DNA from: Streptomyces natalensis ATCC 27448
GTDB taxonomy: Bacteria; Actinomycetota; Actinomycetes; Streptomycetales; Streptomycetaceae
Assembly (NCBI RefSeq): GCF_000935125.1
Contig: NZ_JRKI01000045.1
Location: forward strand, 124,001-188,000
Direction of reading: 5' to 3'
Length of the DNA stretch: 64,000 nt
Below are positions 54,965 to 62,777 of the stretch, piece after piece (position 1 is the stretch's first letter; each line of letters begins with the position of its first letter). The notes under the pieces are model-generated. The model had not been told where the DNA came from and did not search any database. It saw only the letters and a program-made list of their open reading frames with translations. Position numbers and translations under genes: made by a program.

Positions 54965-55162
54965 AAGGAACTCCTTGACGAAGGGGATGGAAACTGCGGT
55001 CTACGGCGTGTGCCGCATCAGGTGCTGGAAACGCGACCGGACCGATGCTGAGGAACCGCACTCAGGGGGCTCAACGCAGTGTTGGAGCGCGAGTCGGCCT
55101 GTTCACAACGAAGTCAGTCCGGCGCTGACCTGCACGGATTGACTTCATTGGCAACGGACATC

Positions 55163-55226
55163 GTTCCTTGAGGGAACGCACCGTCCGTTCCTTGGGGGAA
55201 CGCCCGGTCTGTTCCCTCGAGGGAAC
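55163..55226. promoter_or_regulatory. Phased array of three GTTCC-GGAAC palindromes
   Basis: GTTCCTTGAGGGAAC (55163-55177), GTTCCTTGGGGGAAC (55187-55201) and GTTCCCTCGAGGGAAC (55211-55226) start 24 bases apart. The third is a perfect palindrome. They lie upstream of the integrase in the 283-base gap before IS630. The spacing of about two helix turns suggests cooperative repressor binding. No repressor gene is next to it. The rest of the gap (54965-55162) shows nothing else. Confidence 0.75.
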
Positions 55227-55247
55227 ACCTGTGACGTGCTTACGCCC

Positions 55248-56339
55248 CTAGTGTCCTGAGTCGGAGATTCGTCGGCAGTAAGCGGCGACTTTGTCGAGGA
55301 TCTCGTCGGCGGTCTTCGTCCAGATGAACGGTCGTGGGTGGTCGTTCCAGTCGGCGAGCCAGGTGCGGATGTCGCGTTCGAGGGCCTGGACGGAGCGGTG
55401 AACTCCCCGGCGGAGCTTCTTCGTGGTGAGTTCGGCGAACCACCGCTCCACCAGGTTCAGCCACGATGAACCGGTCGGGGTGAAATGCAGGTGGAACCGC
55501 GGGTGGGCGGCCAGCCAGCGCTTGATCACCGGCACTTTGTGCGTGATGTAGTTGTCCAGGACCAGATGGACCTCGAGGTCGTCGGGCACCTCACGGTCGA
55601 GCTTGACCAGAAACTTCCTGAACTCCGTTGCCCGGTGCCGGCGGTGGAGCGAGCCGATGACTTTGCCGGTCGCGGTGTCCAGAGCCGCGAACAGGGTGGT
55701 GGTGCCCGCGCGGACGTAGTCGTGGCTGCGGCGCTCGGGCACCCCGGGCATCATCGGCGGCACCGGCTGGGACCGGTCCAGGGCCTGGATCTGCGATTTC
55801 TCGTCCACACACAGCACCAGAGCCCTCTCCGGCGGATCGAGATACAGGCCGACCACGTCACGGACCTTGTCGATGAACAAGGGGTCCTTCGACAGCTTGA
55901 ACGCCTCGGCCCGGTGCGGCTGGAGGGCAAAGGCCCGCCAGATCCGTGAGACCGCTGACTGTGACATCCCGGTCGCCGCGGCCATCGAGCGGGTCGACCA
56001 GTGGGTGGCGTTCTTCGGTGTCTCCTCCAGCGTTTTCACGATGACGCGTTCGACGTCGGCATCGGTGATCTTCCGTGGGACGCCGGGCCGCGGCTCGTCG
56101 CACAAGCCATCCAGCCGCCGTTCCAGGAAGCGCCGGCGCCAGAGGCGGACCGTGTCCGCGGTGATGCCCAGCCGTCGGGCGACCCCCGCGATCGCATGCC
56201 CGTCCGCGCTCTCCAGCACGATCCGCGACCGCAACGCCAACGACTGGGCGCTCGAACGACGACGCACCCACGACTGCAACACCGCCCGCTCGGCATCCGA
56301 CAACACCACCGGCGGGATCTTCGGTCCAGGACGACTCAC
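55248..56339 (-). CDS. IS630 family transposase
   Basis: A 363-residue single-frame transposase. The N-terminal helix-turn-helix includes GVARRLGITADTVRLWRRRFL and a second HTH MSQSAVSRIWRAF. The DDE catalytic residues are Asp in LVLCVDEKSQIQAL, Asp in LHLVLDNYITHK, and Glu in SSWLNLVERWFAEL. The GTG start is at 56339 (VSRPGPKIPP). The reading frame is intact, so the element may be active. Its TAG stop lies partly outside the element (see the mobile element entry). Confidence 0.95.
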   Translation of the reverse strand: MSRPGPKIPPVVLSDAERAVLQSWVRRRSSAQSLALRSRIVLESADGHAIAGVARRLGITADTVRLWRRRFLERRLDGLCDEPRPGVPRKITDADVERVIVKTLEETPKNATHWSTRSMAAATGMSQSAVSRIWRAFALQPHRAEAFKLSKDPLFIDKVRDVVGLYLDPPERALVLCVDEKSQIQALDRSQPVPPMMPGVPERRSHDYVRAGTTTLFAALDTATGKVIGSLHRRHRATEFRKFLVKLDREVPDDLEVHLVLDNYITHKVPVIKRWLAAHPRFHLHFTPTGSSWLNLVERWFAELTTKKLRRGVHRSVQALERDIRTWLADWNDHPRPFIWTKTADEILDKVAAYCRRISDSGH

Positions 56340-56373
56340 ACCAGACCAACGACAAATCTCCGACTCAGGACAC
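55251..56373 (-). mobile_element. IS630-type insertion sequence, complete
   Basis: The ends are perfect 19-bp inverted repeats: GTGTCCTGAGTCGGAGATT at 55251-55269 and its complement at 56355-56373. Beyond them TA is present on both sides (55249-55250 and 56374-56375), the target duplication made by IS630/Tc1-mariner elements. The element is 1123 bp. Left of it is the GTTCC palindrome array; right of it begins unrelated DNA. The empty site would read CCCC-TA-GCTCG. Confidence 0.93.
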
Positions 56374-56492
56374 TAGCTCGTTCCCCTCGTACGGCTAGGT
56401 TCGCTGTCAAACGCGATGAGATGGCGGCGGACAGTTGAAGTGGCCACTGTCGCGGCCCTCGGGTCCAGCTCGGGCATACGCGATGAGCACCG

Positions 56493-57071
56493 CTACCCGC
56501 GATCCCCAATCGCTGCGAAGGCTCCTGCCGCCCGCCATTCGTGATCGAGGATGGAGTAGGTGACCGAGTCCCTCCAAGCTCCCCGCACGAAGACATGCTC
56601 GCGAATGCGGCCTTCCTCGGTCATCCCCGCACGCAGAAGCGTCTTGGCGGAGGCGGCGTTCAAAGGGGCACGTGCGGCCCAGATGCGGTGCAGATCAAGG
56701 TGGTTGAAGGCGAGGGCGCACATCAAATGGACGGTTTCGGCGCCGAGGGCCGCGCCCCAGGTGTCGGGGCGCAGGGCGAAGCCGATGGTGGCGGCATTCT
56801 GGGCATGCGGATCGAGTGCCAGGCGGGAGAATCCCACCAGGTCACCCTCGTCTGGACGCACCACGGCAAGGGCGTATTCGGTGCGGGGTTGCTCGTCGGC
56901 CGAGGCCATGGAGCGGGAGACGATCTCTTCGACCTGCTCGCGGGTGCGGGGCTCGAAGCTCAGATGGCGTGTGGCTTCGGCGTCGCCGTAGATGGCGTGG
57001 ACGGCGTCCACGTCGTCGCGGGTGAGTTCGCGCAGCTTGAGCCGGGGACCGGCGATGTCGACCGGGTGCAT
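56493..57071 (-). CDS. GNAT acetyltransferase (RimJ/RimL type)
   Basis: A 192-residue protein with the acetyl-CoA-binding region of RimJ/RimL-like enzymes: GFSRLALDPHAQNAATIGFALRPDTWGAALGAE, then MCALAFNHLDLHRIWAARAPLNAASAKTLLRAGM. The N-terminal LKLRELTRDDVDAVHAIYGD is also typical. It transfers acetyl to an amino group; the substrate is unknown. It begins ten bases after the regulator's stop, so the two are likely co-transcribed. Confidence 0.88.
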   Translation of the reverse strand: MHPVDIAGPRLKLRELTRDDVDAVHAIYGDAEATRHLSFEPRTREQVEEIVSRSMASADEQPRTEYALAVVRPDEGDLVGFSRLALDPHAQNAATIGFALRPDTWGAALGAETVHLMCALAFNHLDLHRIWAARAPLNAASAKTLLRAGMTEEGRIREHVFVRGAWRDSVTYSILDHEWRAAGAFAAIGDRG

Positions 57072-57081
57072 GGCCCGGACC

Positions 57082-58539
57082 CTACCCGCAGGCGGTGCTA
57101 CCTGGGCAGGGCGGCGACGGGGGCTGCCGTGAATGCCTCGATCTCCTCACGGGCCCCGTGCGGGCTTCGGGTGTGGTGAGCCAGCGGGGATCGCGCAGCG
57201 CGGTGTGGACCTGCCGCACCGAGGCGACAATGCCGTTGATGCGCTGTTCGGTGGGCAGGTCGAAAACGGGCCGGAGGGCTTCGTCCACGCCGTCAAGGGT
57301 TCCGGCGTGGACGCGGGCGAGAGCGAGGTCGGTGTGTGCGCCGGCCTGGTCGCCGAACGCCCAGTCCTCGAGGTCTGCTTGGCGGTATGCGGCGACGGCT
57401 GCTTCGGCCTGCTGCTCGGCCTCTGGAGCGTCGGAGAGCCAGGCGGTGGCGTCGGCGGCGTAGTAGAGCTGGCGTGGTACGGGGAAGGTCATGATGCCGC
57501 CGAATTCGTCGAGGTCATCGGCGGTCGCCGCGTCGCGTGCTCGTTCGGCCTGCGTGAGGGACTCCCGTACGGTCGCCACGTCACCCAGTGCGGCGCCGGC
57601 GCGGGCGTGGAGGCAGGACAGCCATACGACGCTGGTGCCGGTGACGCCTTGCGCCTGGGAGGTGCCGAGGGCGGCGTACTTGGACGCTTCCTGGTGCCGG
57701 CCGTCCCAGTAGGCGATCAGGGATTGCGGGCCGCGGACCCAGGCTCGCATGGCGTGGTGGTCGGCGTTGTCCGCACATACGTAGGCGGTACGGGCCTGCA
57801 TCATCGCCGAGCGCGGGTCGCCGAGGTCGTGGCTGGCCTTCGCCAGCATTCCGGAGGTGACGGCGGAGAGCAGATACAGCTCGCGGGCCTGGGTGGGGCG
57901 GACACGGCCGTGTTCGAGGAAGTGGAAGGAGAGGTCCTGTACCTCGACAAGGTCGCCGAGGAGGGTGGCCAGCGGCAGTCGCGGATAGGCGACGGAGAGC
58001 CGTCGCACCTCCTGCTGGAGCTCATCGAGGGTCTCGGGACCTATGCTGCTGCCTTCTGCCATCGCACTGAAGCGGAATGCACGACGAGCCGCCATGGCGA
58101 CCTGCCTCTCTAACATGTCCCGGCCGGCGCTGTCGCGTGAACCGGGGCGGCTGGTGAACTCGACGCCGTCGAAGCCTCGTTCCTCGCTGGTGAGTTCCAG
58201 GGAGGGCGAAGACGGCTGCGTCGGCATGACGAGCCCGAGCCGGGGGCTGGCATCGGGGGCCGCGCCACTGTCGTCGGCCGGGCTGAGCAGAGCATCGACG
58301 GGGTATCGGAACATCGCCTCCAGCACCCGGCACAGGGCCGGGTAGAGGCGGGTCTTCACCTCGCCGCCGTACCACCGCTCGAACTGCCTCTTGGAGACCG
58401 TCAAGCCAACCAGTGCCGGATCCCTCTCCTGTTCGGCGAGTTCATTGGCCGTGCGCTCGAAGTGGAGCTTGAAGGTCTCGAACACCTGCCAGTGGCGGCT
58501 GGTCACCAACACCCTTAGCAACGTGGGCGTTTGAGCCAT
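57082..58539 (-). CDS. TPR-like regulatory protein (3' frameshift likely)
   Basis: 485 residues as read. The N-terminal 80 residues form a degenerate XRE-like unit (LVGLTVSKRQFERWYGGEVKTRLYPALCRVLEAMF). From about 150 a helical repeat region of TPR type runs to the end. Such proteins are common regulators in Streptomyces. The last frame reads GPVRRSRHSRQPPSPPC, unlike the family. One base out, the same DNA gives AREEIEAFTAAPVAALPR then TAG at 57098-57100, a typical ending. So a one-base change near 57150-57165 probably altered about 25 residues. GGGGGGA precedes the ATG at 58539. Confidence 0.8.
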   Translation of the reverse strand: MAQTPTLLRVLVTSRHWQVFETFKLHFERTANELAEQERDPALVGLTVSKRQFERWYGGEVKTRLYPALCRVLEAMFRYPVDALLSPADDSGAAPDASPRLGLVMPTQPSSPSLELTSEERGFDGVEFTSRPGSRDSAGRDMLERQVAMAARRAFRFSAMAEGSSIGPETLDELQQEVRRLSVAYPRLPLATLLGDLVEVQDLSFHFLEHGRVRPTQARELYLLSAVTSGMLAKASHDLGDPRSAMMQARTAYVCADNADHHAMRAWVRGPQSLIAYWDGRHQEASKYAALGTSQAQGVTGTSVVWLSCLHARAGAALGDVATVRESLTQAERARDAATADDLDEFGGIMTFPVPRQLYYAADATAWLSDAPEAEQQAEAAVAAYRQADLEDWAFGDQAGAHTDLALARVHAGTLDGVDEALRPVFDLPTEQRINGIVASVRQVHTALRDPRWLTTPEARTGPVRRSRHSRQPPSPPCPGSTACG

Positions 58540-58859
58540 CTATCCCCCCGATGGGTTCCGGTCGGCTCGTCGGTTCGACCGTAGTCCCGCAAGGCCGTCA
58601 TCCGGCGCGAAAGGTGCCTTGCGCAAGGAGATGACGGTGAAGACGACGGCATCGTGACGGTACCCATGTCACCCGCCGCCTCAAGCGCGCATCAGACGTC
58701 GGCACCCGCGTCGTGGTGATGCGTGCTGCTTCACCGCCAGGCTCGGTGCCCGCCCTGGACATGAGCGATGAGGTGGTGATCCACCGTGCCAGCAGCAGGA
58801 GACAACAGACGCAGCAGGAGATCGATTCCCGTACGGAGGCACACAGCACGGAGGCCAGC
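58540..58859. other. Intergenic region between divergent regulator and ATPase genes
   Basis: 320 bases with no open frame that I believe. The plus-strand frame that starts at 58713 runs into the ATPase gene but lacks a ribosome site and is not needed. No promoter boxes are clear. Confidence 0.4.
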
Positions 58860-59309
58860 GTGAGCGGAACCGATGTGCACCCGTGCCGGGAGCGGACCTT
58901 CCCTCACCACGGCTCATCCGTAGGTGAGGCACGGAAGTTCGCCGTCGAAGCCCTCTCCTCGTGGGGAGTGCGCCACCGGCTGGATGACGTGTGCCTGTGT
59001 CTGTCGGAAGTTGCCACCAACGCGCTCGTGCATGCGGCGCCACCCAGCTCAGGATTTCAGGCGCGGCTGAGCATCGATGCCGCCGGGATACGACTGGAAG
59101 TCCATGACCAAGGCGCCGGCCGGCCCCATCGACGGAACCCGAGTCCCGATGATCCGCGCGGCCGTGGCCTTCTCCTGGTCGAGGAGCTCTCCGATGCATG
59201 GGGAGTGGCCGACCACCAGATCGGCAAGACGGTCTGGCTGACCTTCAAGATCGCCACCGGGGGCCCGCGCGTCCCAGAGCCCCCGGTCCTGACGGGACCG
59301 CCCCTCTGA
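58860..59309 (+). CDS. ATP-binding protein of the anti-sigma/SpoIIAB type
   Basis: A 149-residue HATPase_c protein. N box is LSEVATNALVHA, G1 is VHDQGAGRPHRR and G2 is RGRGLLLVEELSDAWGV. These single-domain kinases are abundant in Streptomyces, where some inhibit or phosphorylate sigma or anti-anti-sigma proteins. GTG at 58860 has GGAGG five bases upstream. No anti-sigma antagonist gene is adjacent. The C-terminal 20 residues are Pro-rich. Confidence 0.85.
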   Translation: MSGTDVHPCRERTFPHHGSSVGEARKFAVEALSSWGVRHRLDDVCLCLSEVATNALVHAAPPSSGFQARLSIDAAGIRLEVHDQGAGRPHRRNPSPDDPRGRGLLLVEELSDAWGVADHQIGKTVWLTFKIATGGPRVPEPPVLTGPPL

Positions 59310-59396
59310 ATGGCTTCGCCGATCCGCAGCACCTGCACAGCCGGACGTCTCGCAGGACAGGCCGAGCACGAACTTCCCTCCCAGAAAGAGAAAATC

Positions 59397-59830
59397 ATGC
59401 CCCAAACCCGACAGCCATTACGACCAGGCCACATCGTCATTCTCGGTGCCGGCCCCTGCGGACTGGCCTGTGCGGACGAACTCGACCGGCTCGGCCACCG
59501 CAACTGGACCGTGCTGGAGGTAGCCCCCACCGTCGGAGGACTGGCGTCATCGGTGGTGGACCGGGCGGGCTTCACCTGGGACCTCGGCGGCCATGTGGTC
59601 TTCTCCCACCTCGGCGAATTCGACCGGCTGCTGGACGAACTCTTCGCCCCTCACGAACTGCTGCACCACGACCGGTCCTCGTACATCCGATTCCGCGACC
59701 GCTGGGTGCCCTACCCCTTCCAGCAGCATCTCCACTGCCTGCCGCGCGCCGACGCCGAGGAGTGCCTGCGAACGCTGACCCACGCCTGCCAGCAGCGTGA
59801 ACAGAGCCTGCCGGACGGTGCGGACTTCGC
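59397..59830 (+). pseudogene. FAD/NAD-binding oxidoreductase, N-terminal fragment
   Basis: Starts MPQTRQPLRPGHIVILGAGPCGLACADEL with an intact dinucleotide-binding motif, then APTVGGLASSVVDRAGFTWDLGGHVVFS, as in UDP-galactopyranose mutase or protoporphyrinogen-oxidase-like enzymes. After about 145 residues (DGADF) homology stops and the frame reads low-complexity Arg/Pro. The full enzyme would be 400-500 residues. The next bases encode the middle of a Nudix protein in another frame, so a deletion has joined two genes here. Confidence 0.75.
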
Positions 59831-60207
59831 GATTCCTCCCCGGGGGCGGCCAACACCCCGGCGAAAACCTCAGCCACGCCGTCCGCCGCGAAGTCGACGA
59901 GGAAACCGGCCTGACCGTCACCGTCGACCGGCTGCTGTGGCTGCGCGAATACATCGGCGCCAACCACGACCATCCTGTGCAGGAAGCCAAGACCCATCGC
60001 ATCGAAGCGATCTTCCTGTGCACCCCCACCAGCGACCCTCACCAACTCGGCGGCCACAACCAAGACGACGTGCAGACCGGCCTGGAATGGGTGCCGCTGC
60101 ACAAAGTCCCGGACCTCAACCTGCTGCCGCACACCATCCGGCAGCCCGTCGCCGACCTCTCAAAGACCCCCACGGCTCCCGATGCCTACCTCGGCGATGT
60201 CGCCTGA
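59815..60207 (+). pseudogene. Nudix hydrolase, 5'-truncated
   Basis: In its own frame it reads FLPGGGQHPGENLSHAVRR then EVDEETGL, a full Nudix box, and continues to the natural end (LTVTVDRLLWLREYIG, LEWVPLHKVPDLNLLP). The strands before the Nudix box are missing, and no start signal lies in front. The stop overlaps the start of the phosphotransferase gene by 11 bases, so the original operon order was Nudix then phosphotransferase. Confidence 0.75.
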
Positions 60208-60592
60208 CGCCTCCATTCACGGCATAGACGGCCGCGTACCGCCCGGCGCCCGCGAAATCACCACCGGCCAGGCCAACCGCGTCTGGTCGGTGGACGCACC
60301 CACCCCGTACATCCTCAAGCAGTACGGTGACCCCGCCCGCGCCGCCAACGAAGCCGCCGCACTCCGCCTACTCGCCGAGCACGGAGTAACCGGACCCCAG
60401 CTGCTCGCTGCCGAGGCGGAGGCCACACCGTCGTGGACCGCCCAGTCCCTGGTCATCGCACAGCCCAAGCCGTACGCCTCGGCCTCGACGACCCCACACC
60501 CGTCCTCGCCATCGCCGAAGAGTCCGATCCCGCCGCCGAAGGACGGCTCCACCTCTACTGGCACATCCACCTACTCGCCGATGCCACGCTGA
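60197..60592 (+). pseudogene. Aminoglycoside phosphotransferase-like protein, N-terminal fragment
   Basis: From ATG at 60197 it reads a kinase N-lobe: ITTGQANRVWSVD, PYILKQYGDP, NEAAALRLLAEHGVTGPQLL and SWTAQSLV. After about residue 90 (position 60465) the frame becomes Ser/Thr/Pro-rich and ends. The catalytic loop (HGDxxxxN) is absent, so the product cannot be an active kinase. A different reading frame takes over at this point (next entry). Confidence 0.7.
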
Positions 60593-60612
60593 GCACCGAC
60601 CCAGCCGTATGA
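60472..60612 (+). pseudogene. C-terminal fragment of an unidentified protein
   Basis: One frame reads VRLGLDDPTPVLAIAEESD then PAAEGRLHLYWHIHLLADATLSTDPAV and stops at 60612. The well-behaved amino-acid pattern, in a different frame from the phosphotransferase fragment, suggests the tail of a second gene joined by deletion. I do not recognise the family. Confidence 0.4.
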
Positions 60613-60958
60613 GAGCGAGCCGCAGCGAGGCTGCCGAAGACCGCCTGAAAGCGGCGCCATCAAAATGGCTACGCGTGAGCCGCGTTGGAGATTGCCGTGC
60701 GCGGCAAGGTACCCGCGTGCGGCGGCAAGGCCGGCCTGCCCGGCGGCTTCATGCGGTGAAGGCTGGGCCCAGAGCATGGCTAGAGGACAGCCGTTCCAAG
60801 GTAGATTGCCGTAGCGCGCTGTACGACTTCATGGGCGCGTTCATCCGCACCCGTCGCTGGCCCAAGTCTCCTGGGGCGAGTGGGTGGATCGCCCGGCAGG
60901 AACCGGACCCTCGGCGGCCGTCTGGATGAGGTCCCTGAATTTCTTGCGCGTATTGGCC
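60613..60958 (+). other. Hairpin-dense non-coding stretch, possible intron or RNA remnant
   Basis: 346 bases without a credible gene. Between about 60640 and 60780 there are closely packed perfect hairpins with small loops: CCGC-CTGAAA-GCGG (60641-60654), GCCAT-CAAA-ATGGC (60656-60669), TTGCCG-TGCG-CGGCAA (60692-60707), and CATGC (60750-60754) with GCATG (60774-60778). The last encloses GCGGTGAAGGCTGGGCC, which recalls parts of bacterial group II introns. No reverse transcriptase gene follows. The remainder (60800-60958) looks featureless. Confidence 0.3.
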
Positions 60959-61798
60959 TCAGTCCCGAAGTTCGAGCGTGCAGCACTTCACGCTGCCACC
61001 GGCCTTGAGCAGTTCGGTCAGGTCCACGCCGATCGGCTCGAAGCCTCGCCCAGCGAGTTGCCGTGCGAGTCCCGTGGCTGTCGTCGGCAGCAGCACATGC
61101 CGGCCATCAGAGAGCATGTTCAGGCCGAAGACCGCCGCGTCTTCGTCGGTGGCGACGATCGCGTCTGGGAACATCGCGCGCAGCACTGCCTGGCTCCCCT
61201 CGGAGAATGCCTTCGGGTAGTACGCCACTTCGTCCGCAGACAGCACCGACAGCACAGTGTCCAGGTGGTAGTACGACGGGTTCACGAGCTGGAGGCTGGT
61301 GACCGGCAGCCCGAAAAACTCCTGCGCCTCGAAGTGCGAGCGCTGGTCGGTGCGGAAGCCCGTACCGGCCAGCAACCTGCCGCCAACGACCAGGTAGTCA
61401 CCCTCGCCCTCGTTGATGTACTCGGGCCAGTAAAGCTCCTCGTAGCCCTGCCGCTGGAACCATTCCAAATAGGCAGGGCCCTCCGCAGTACGCTCGACGT
61501 GGCGAAAGCGGGCGCCAAGCACCTTGCCGTCGATGACGGTCGCGCCGTTGGCGGCAAAGACCATGTCGGGTAACCCGAGGACCGGGTCTATCTCCAGCAC
61601 GGTGTGGCCAAGCTCCTTGTACAAGGCGCGCAGCCCCTCCCACTGCCGGAGTGCGAGCCTGCCGTCCACAGGCTTGCCCGGGTGCATCCACGGGTTGATG
61701 GAGTAGGTGACATCGAAGTGGCGCGGGGGGCACATCAGGAATCGGCGTGGGGTTGCCGTGCGGGTCCTGGGGGGTATGGCGGACTGGTTCGCAGTCAT
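60959..61798 (-). CDS. ddaH: Dimethylarginine dimethylaminohydrolase-like amidohydrolase (DDAH)
   Basis: A 279-residue guanidino-modifying enzyme. Family features are FLMCPPRHFDVTYSINPWM near the N-terminus, the substrate acidic residues in GLPDMVFAANGATV, the catalytic His in PSYYHLDTVLSVL, and the nucleophile Cys in GGSVKCCTLEL at the C-terminus. It hydrolyses methylarginine to citrulline and methylamine, or acts on a related guanidine. ATG at 61798 (MTANQSAIPP) has AGGAGAG upstream; the frame opens earlier but that part is not needed. It stands alone on the minus strand. Confidence 0.88.
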   Translation of the reverse strand: MTANQSAIPPRTRTATPRRFLMCPPRHFDVTYSINPWMHPGKPVDGRLALRQWEGLRALYKELGHTVLEIDPVLGLPDMVFAANGATVIDGKVLGARFRHVERTAEGPAYLEWFQRQGYEELYWPEYINEGEGDYLVVGGRLLAGTGFRTDQRSHFEAQEFFGLPVTSLQLVNPSYYHLDTVLSVLSADEVAYYPKAFSEGSQAVLRAMFPDAIVATDEDAAVFGLNMLSDGRHVLLPTTATGLARQLAGRGFEPIGVDLTELLKAGGSVKCCTLELRD

Positions 61799-62054
61799 GT
61801 GCGCTGCTCTCCTGACTAGAGGAAGCGGGGGGAATGTCGTCATTGCCACCGGCTCTGACGGGCAGGTGCGGAAGCCGACGAGGCTGCCGTCCGGGCTGTT
61901 CCAGTCGAGAAGCCATCATCCGGACAGCGCATCCGGTCCCGTGAGGCCGGGTTCGCGTAGTCTTCTGAGCGTTGTGCCCTCAGGGGCAGCGTCCGCGTCC
62001 ACCAGCGGTGTCGGCACCATCACCGCCGACGGCCAGCTCGGCACCGACCGGCGA

Positions 62055-62699
62055 TCAGGGAAGCTCGCTCATGAGCTCGGCTGTCTCACGGTGGCGGCCA
62101 CACTCCCGCCGGGCGAAGGCATCCCGCACACGGTCACGAATATCGGGCTCCTGCTCCTGGCTGAGCTTGAACATCCCCTCACCCTTGGACACCGTGATCC
62201 TGAACGCCCCCACACCGGACACAATTTTGCGGAAGTAGTCCACGGATTCGGACATGTCCCAACCAGTTCCGAGTTCTTCCTCATAAGCTCTTACCGTGGA
62301 TTTCACTACGCCCAGTGTCTCTTCGAGTGAATCAATTTTCTCTACGACACCATGCACATGCACTGCTGTGAAGTTCCAGGTAGGAGCAGCCGGCGTCTTG
62401 TCGTAAATCGTCGGAGAGACGTAAGCGTGAGGGCCAGTGAACGCAAGCAGCACGACATCACCTGTTTCAAGCGCCGCCCAATGAGGATTCTTCCTGTTCA
62501 TATGCCCAAGGAGTTTTATCCCTGACATATCGACCGCGCATTCGTGGACTGTCTGCGGGTCCTCAATAACGGGCAGATGCGTCGCAAACGGCCTGTCACT
62601 CACATTGCCATTACTTACGAGTAGCGCCAAAGGATTACGGCGAACCAGGTCGATCATCCACGAACAATTTGGTTCTCGGTATATATCAGGGACGAACAT
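62055..62699 (-). CDS. FMN-binding PaiB-like protein
   Basis: A 214-residue PaiB/FMN-binding split-barrel protein. Blocks are MFVPDIYREPN, FATHLPVIED, LLGHMNRKNPHW, LLAFTGPHAYVSPTIY and PTWNFTAVHVHGVVEKID. B. subtilis PaiB represses sporulation and protease genes; most homologues are uncharacterised. The gene and its surroundings are lower in GC than the first 53 kb and contain codons rare elsewhere (AAT, CTA, AGT), suggesting acquisition. The 256-base gap to ddaH shows nothing I can name. Confidence 0.85.
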   Translation of the reverse strand: MFVPDIYREPNCSWMIDLVRRNPLALLVSNGNVSDRPFATHLPVIEDPQTVHECAVDMSGIKLLGHMNRKNPHWAALETGDVVLLAFTGPHAYVSPTIYDKTPAAPTWNFTAVHVHGVVEKIDSLEETLGVVKSTVRAYEEELGTGWDMSESVDYFRKIVSGVGAFRITVSKGEGMFKLSQEQEPDIRDRVRDAFARRECGRHRETAELMSELP

Positions 62700-62777
62700 A
62701 AGGAATGCAACCTTTCGACTCTCAGTCCTACAACCCCGGAGCTGTCCGGCGGCGCGAGCGCTAACCTGCCGTTCCCG

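Noticed and set aside
55163..55226. parS partition sites
   Set aside because: Streptomyces parS is GTTTCACGTGAAAC; the repeats here are GTTCC with a different centre.
59797..59815. GTG start for the Nudix protein
   Set aside because: The GTG falls inside the flavoprotein fragment in another frame and has no ribosome site; the Nudix fold would still lack its first strands.
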